Shown one piece after another: positions 12,727 to 15,464 of a stretch of 15,464 nt of DNA. A program made the translations under genes and the position numbers. The first letter of the stretch is position 1, and each line of letters begins with the position of its first letter. The DNA comes from Methanolinea sp. UBA473. Its GTDB lineage: Archaea; Halobacteriota; Methanomicrobia; Methanomicrobiales; Methanospirillaceae. The stretch lies in NCBI GenBank assembly GCA_002509495.1, contig DAEV01000025.1, positions 2,696 through 18,159 on the forward strand, written 5' to 3'. A model generated the notes under the pieces. It made no database searches, was not told the DNA's origin, and saw nothing but the letters and a program-made list of their open reading frames with translations.

Positions 12727-14584
12727 CCAGATCGAGGGCGAGGAGCCCCTGTTTCTTGACCTTGGTGATCATATGGAAGAGATCGTAGAACCCGGTATAC
12801 CCGGCTTTATGGAGTCGTTCAAGGATCCGTGCCCGTTTCTCGAGTTCGTTGTAAATCGCCGCCTTCTTGTGGTCCGGGATCCCGAGCATGGTCGCGATCT
12901 TATTCTCAAGGAGGTAACTACTCCCTTTCCCCGTGAAGTCGAACATATCTGTCTGGGGGTTCCAATGGAACATCTCCACGAACGAGAAGCCCTGAGTCTC
13001 AGGGTTAAAACCAACAAGCTCGTTGATACTGAGCATGCGGCGGACCGTCTCCCCGCTGGGCCGTTTGACGGCACTCTGGATGACCACGATGTTTAAATTG
13101 TCCACGTAGGTTTTTGGGATGTTGATGGGGTCTCCGCAGAGACGCTGGATCAGTTTCTCGACAGAAGATGCGTGGAACGTCGAAAGCACAGGGTGCCCGG
13201 TCTGCATCGCACCGAAGGCCACCGATCCCTCTACTCCTCGGATCTCACCCACGAGGATCTGGTTGGGACGTTGACGGAGTGCTGCCTTCAGGAGATCGAA
13301 CATGGTAACGTCGGACCCCTCCCCCTCTCCTTTCCCCTTCCCCTTGGAGACCTCCCGTATCCAGTTCTTGTGAGGGACCTGGAGCTCCGGTGTATCCTCA
13401 ATGGTCACGATCTTGTTCTCAGGGGGGATGAACGCGGTGAAGGCATTGAGGCTCGTGGTCTTTCCGCTTGCTGTCTCGCCGCTCATGAACAGTGACATCC
13501 CGTTCTCGATGCACATCCAGATGTAGGCTGCCACCATATAATCGCAGGTCTTGAATTCGATCAGCTTGAGGATGCTGATCGGGTCGTCCATTGCCTTACG
13601 GATGGTGAAGTTGCTCCCTTTCCTGCTGATGTCCGTACTGTAGACGATGTTGATACGGGAACCGTCCGGGAGGGTGGCATCGACGATGGGATTCCGGTAG
13701 GTGATGGGCCGCTTGGTCCGCTCCGCCAGTTTGATGACGAAATTGTCCAGGGTCTCGGTATCGTCCCATCCCACCACGGACTTGAGCCCCTTGAAGATCT
13801 TGTGCTCGACGAAGATGGCTCCGACCCCGTCCACCGAGATGTCCTCGATATACCGGTCATTAATGAACGGCTTTAAGAGCCCCACGTCGATCTTGTCCCG
13901 GACGATCATGTACTCCAGTGCGCTGTACTCCTGGGGATTCACGATGATGCGCCCGTCTGGCGTGCGGCGGACTGCCGCCATTGCCGCATTTTTCCGGGGA
14001 TTGTTCTTGGCGGAGAGGTCTTTATTCAAAAAATCCTTCATCCTGCTGCCAAATCCCGGTTTCGCAACCTTGCCCGTAAGTCCGGCTGGGTTCTCCCCGG
14101 GTTTAGCGACGTACAGCACCTGCGAGATGAGGCCTTTCAGCACCCGCGTCTTGTCCTCGTCCGAGACGGGGTCGATCTCGAGGGCATCCAGGTAGTCGAT
14201 CAGTTTGTACTCGACCGCAGGCATCAGCTCCTTGACGCTGTGCATGAACGAGGGGTCGATGGGAATATAGTAATTCCTGACATCGTTCACGTCAAAGAAT
14301 ATGTGGATAAATATCGTGTCGTCCGAGGGGTAGATGAGGTTCGGTTCCGCCAATGACCGGAGGTCCCGCTTTAATTCCGAGAAAAAGAGGGGGATCCCGT
14401 ACTCGTCCACCGGGAAGAGGTGAAGGTACTCCAGCAGGTGAGGACTTTTTCGCACGTACTCCTTGGCATTCTCCGGGAGCATGCGGTAGAGGGCACAGCT
14501 TTCGATATTATTGACGCAGTCGTTATCTTCGTCATTCTGTGCAATCTTGAAGGGCAGATTGATGTTTGCAGTGAGAGCCGCCAT
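12716..14584 (-). CDS. flaI: Archaellum motor ATPase FlaI (ArlI)
   Basis: Hexameric secretion-superfamily ATPase that powers both archaellum assembly and rotation. The 622-residue protein has an N-terminal domain (about 1-250), a middle domain (about 250-350) and the RecA-like motor domain (about 350-610). Walker A is GETASGKT (369-376), the Asp box TIEDTPE (394-400), Walker B ILVGEIRG (443-450), and the His box TGHPVLSTFH (462-471). It is longer than crenarchaeal FlaI (about 510) mainly at the N-terminus (acidic NDEDND near 17-22) and in the 160-215 linker. A KGKGKGEGEG loop (414-423) lies between the Asp box and Walker B. It starts 1 nt after the flaH stop and overlaps flaJ by 11 nt, pointing to translational coupling of all three. 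Confidence 0.96.
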   Translation of the reverse strand: MAALTANINLPFKIAQNDEDNDCVNNIESCALYRMLPENAKEYVRKSPHLLEYLHLFPVDEYGIPLFFSELKRDLRSLAEPNLIYPSDDTIFIHIFFDVNDVRNYYIPIDPSFMHSVKELMPAVEYKLIDYLDALEIDPVSDEDKTRVLKGLISQVLYVAKPGENPAGLTGKVAKPGFGSRMKDFLNKDLSAKNNPRKNAAMAAVRRTPDGRIIVNPQEYSALEYMIVRDKIDVGLLKPFINDRYIEDISVDGVGAIFVEHKIFKGLKSVVGWDDTETLDNFVIKLAERTKRPITYRNPIVDATLPDGSRINIVYSTDISRKGSNFTIRKAMDDPISILKLIEFKTCDYMVAAYIWMCIENGMSLFMSGETASGKTTSLNAFTAFIPPENKIVTIEDTPELQVPHKNWIREVSKGKGKGEGEGSDVTMFDLLKAALRQRPNQILVGEIRGVEGSVAFGAMQTGHPVLSTFHASSVEKLIQRLCGDPINIPKTYVDNLNIVVIQSAVKRPSGETVRRMLSINELVGFNPETQGFSFVEMFHWNPQTDMFDFTGKGSSYLLENKIATMLGIPDHKKAAIYNELEKRARILERLHKAGYTGFYDLFHMITKVKKQGLLALDLDAI

Positions 14585-14585
14585 T

Positions 14586-15332
14586 TCAGACCTTGGCCAT
14601 AGAGATGGGGATGATCTTCATGCCGTACCCTGGATGCACTTCGAAACTCACCAGGTTCCCGGTCGTCTTCCTTGCTCCCCTGACCTTGACCACCTCGAGG
14701 ACCATCACGTACTTGTCACCGATGAGGGCTTTTTTCATTAAGAGGTGGGCGTCGCAGATGGAGCGCAGCCGGATCAGGGTGTCCTCCTCGAAGGCATAGG
14801 TATGAAGGGTGATGAGGAGGGTCTTGCCCTGGTCTACGATGTTCTTGCAGTTGGTCAGGAAGGTGAGGATGGAGGCCTGGGCGGTATACTCCGTGAACAT
14901 CGTGAGGGAGTCGACCACCACCACCTCGGCCTTACTCTCCCGTATATGTTCGATGATCCGCTGGAGGATGCCTTCCATCTCCTCCTTGGACCACTTGAAC
15001 CCGACCATGTGCAGGTGGAAGAGCCGGATGTATCCCCATGCAAAGTAGTCGGAGACGTCCAGGCTCATGGACTCCATCTGGGAGAGGAAACTCTTGGGGG
15101 TCTGCTCCGTCGAATAGAAGTCCACGCGGAGCCCCTGCTTCATGGCCCCCCACATGATCTGCTGGGTAAGCACGCTCTTTCCGGTATCGTTCTCCCCTTC
15201 GATGAGGGTCAGGGATCCGAGGGGAAGCCCGTCTGCGATCTTCTTGTCGATCTCGTTGTTCCCGGTGGAGAGGATCTTCTTATCCTCCCCCCCGAGCAGA
15301 CTTGAAAGTCCCTCGTTGACTGACGCCACCAT
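14586..15332 (-). CDS. flaH: Archaellum KaiC-like ATP-binding protein FlaH (ArlH)
   Basis: RecA/KaiC-family protein that binds ATP, forms a ring with FlaI and regulates the archaellum motor. The 248-residue protein has Walker A GENDTGKS (46-53), a Walker B-like VVVVD ending in Asp141, STEQT near 74-78 where KaiC proteins carry a catalytic acid, and a C-terminal beta-rich part (about 195-245) with VVKVRGARKT. Length is normal for the family (about 230-250). It is the first gene of flaHIJ here, 33 nt after a TATA box and without a Shine-Dalgarno, so probably read from a nearly leaderless mRNA. No flagellin is in the window; flaF, flaG and flaCDE-type genes are not visible except for a possible tail further upstream. 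Confidence 0.95.
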   Translation of the reverse strand: MVASVNEGLSSLLGGEDKKILSTGNNEIDKKIADGLPLGSLTLIEGENDTGKSVLTQQIMWGAMKQGLRVDFYSTEQTPKSFLSQMESMSLDVSDYFAWGYIRLFHLHMVGFKWSKEEMEGILQRIIEHIRESKAEVVVVDSLTMFTEYTAQASILTFLTNCKNIVDQGKTLLITLHTYAFEEDTLIRLRSICDAHLLMKKALIGDKYVMVLEVVKVRGARKTTGNLVSFEVHPGYGMKIIPISMAKV

Positions 15333-15360
15333 AAGAATACGTTGGAATATTCTCCCCTGC

Positions 15361-15370
15361 GATATTTAAG
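15361..15370 (-). promoter_or_regulatory. TATA box for flaHIJ
   Basis: The minus strand reads CTTAAATATC, a good archaeal TATA match, centred 33 nt before the flaH ATG. Usual spacing puts the transcription start 5-8 nt before the start codon. It suggests that flaHIJ, the unknown gene and cheF form a transcription unit with its own promoter. Confidence 0.55.
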
Positions 15371-15424
15371 GTATTGTCTGGGGCAGATGGGGGGAGGAAG
15401 GCTCCGGTTGGTGTGCGGGGGATC

Positions 15425-15464
15425 TTATAGTCGAACGATGAGCCCAGGGCCGGACCCTATCGCA
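15425..15464 (-). CDS. Possible 3' end of an upstream gene
   Basis: One minus-strand frame entering from the window edge reads 12 residues ending GSGPGLIVRL and then TAA at 15427-15425, 92 nt upstream of flaH. A short beta-strand tail of this kind would suit the end of an archaellum stator protein such as FlaF or FlaG, which usually precede flaH. With so little sequence this is only a suggestion, and it could be chance. The gap 15333-15424 otherwise holds the flaH TATA box. Confidence 0.3.
   Translation of the reverse strand, partial: AIGSGPGLIVRL

Noticed and set aside
1..15464. tRNA, rRNA, CRISPR arrays, insertion sequences, prophage or recombination sites
   Set aside because: No repeat-spacer pattern, transposase, integrase, terminal repeats or cloverleaf-like segment was seen, and the intergenic gaps are short.

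Overview
The window looks like chromosomal DNA from a motile methanogenic euryarchaeon, most likely of the order Methanomicrobiales. This placement is an inference. It rests on archaellum genes (flaH, flaI, flaJ) beside a bacterial-type che set with the archaea-only adaptor CheF, on a pyruvoyl-dependent arginine decarboxylase, on a secreted PKD/dockerin-like protein, on archaeal TATA boxes, and on GC-rich coding sequence with AT-rich promoters.

Layout from left to right. (1) 1-2726, minus strand: carA then carB, coding for the two subunits of carbamoyl-phosphate synthase. The genes lie 1 nt apart, and carB leaves the window at its second ATP-grasp half. (2) 2860-3780, minus strand: a secreted protein with a PKD domain and two EF-hand-like repeats, read from its own TATA box. 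(3) 4039-4593, plus strand: pdaD, the only confident plus-strand gene, behind a very AT-rich upstream region and meeting cheD tail to tail with a 4-nt overlap. (4) 4590-9049, minus strand: cheY-cheB-cheA-cheC-cheD in transcription order, tightly packed, with a TATA box before cheY. (5) 9116-15332, minus strand: flaH-flaI-flaJ, then an unrecognised 394-residue membrane-anchored charged protein, then cheF. A TATA box precedes flaH. The last bases may hold the 3' end of another minus-strand gene.

How the genes work together. CheA phosphorylates CheY. CheC, with both phosphatase sites intact, and CheD reset the signal. CheB demethylates receptors. CheF is known in haloarchaea to connect CheY, CheC and CheD to the archaellum. 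FlaH, FlaI and FlaJ form the ATP-driven motor and assembly platform. CheW, CheR and receptors are not in the window. The least explained gene is the 394-residue protein between the motor genes and cheF, a natural candidate for a lineage-specific archaellum or taxis component.

Genes that follow a TATA box start about 23-36 nt downstream of it without a convincing Shine-Dalgarno, which suggests leaderless or short-leader mRNAs. Several internal operon genes do have Shine-Dalgarno-like sites. No RNA gene, insertion sequence, CRISPR array or gene-free stretch longer than 300 bases was seen.
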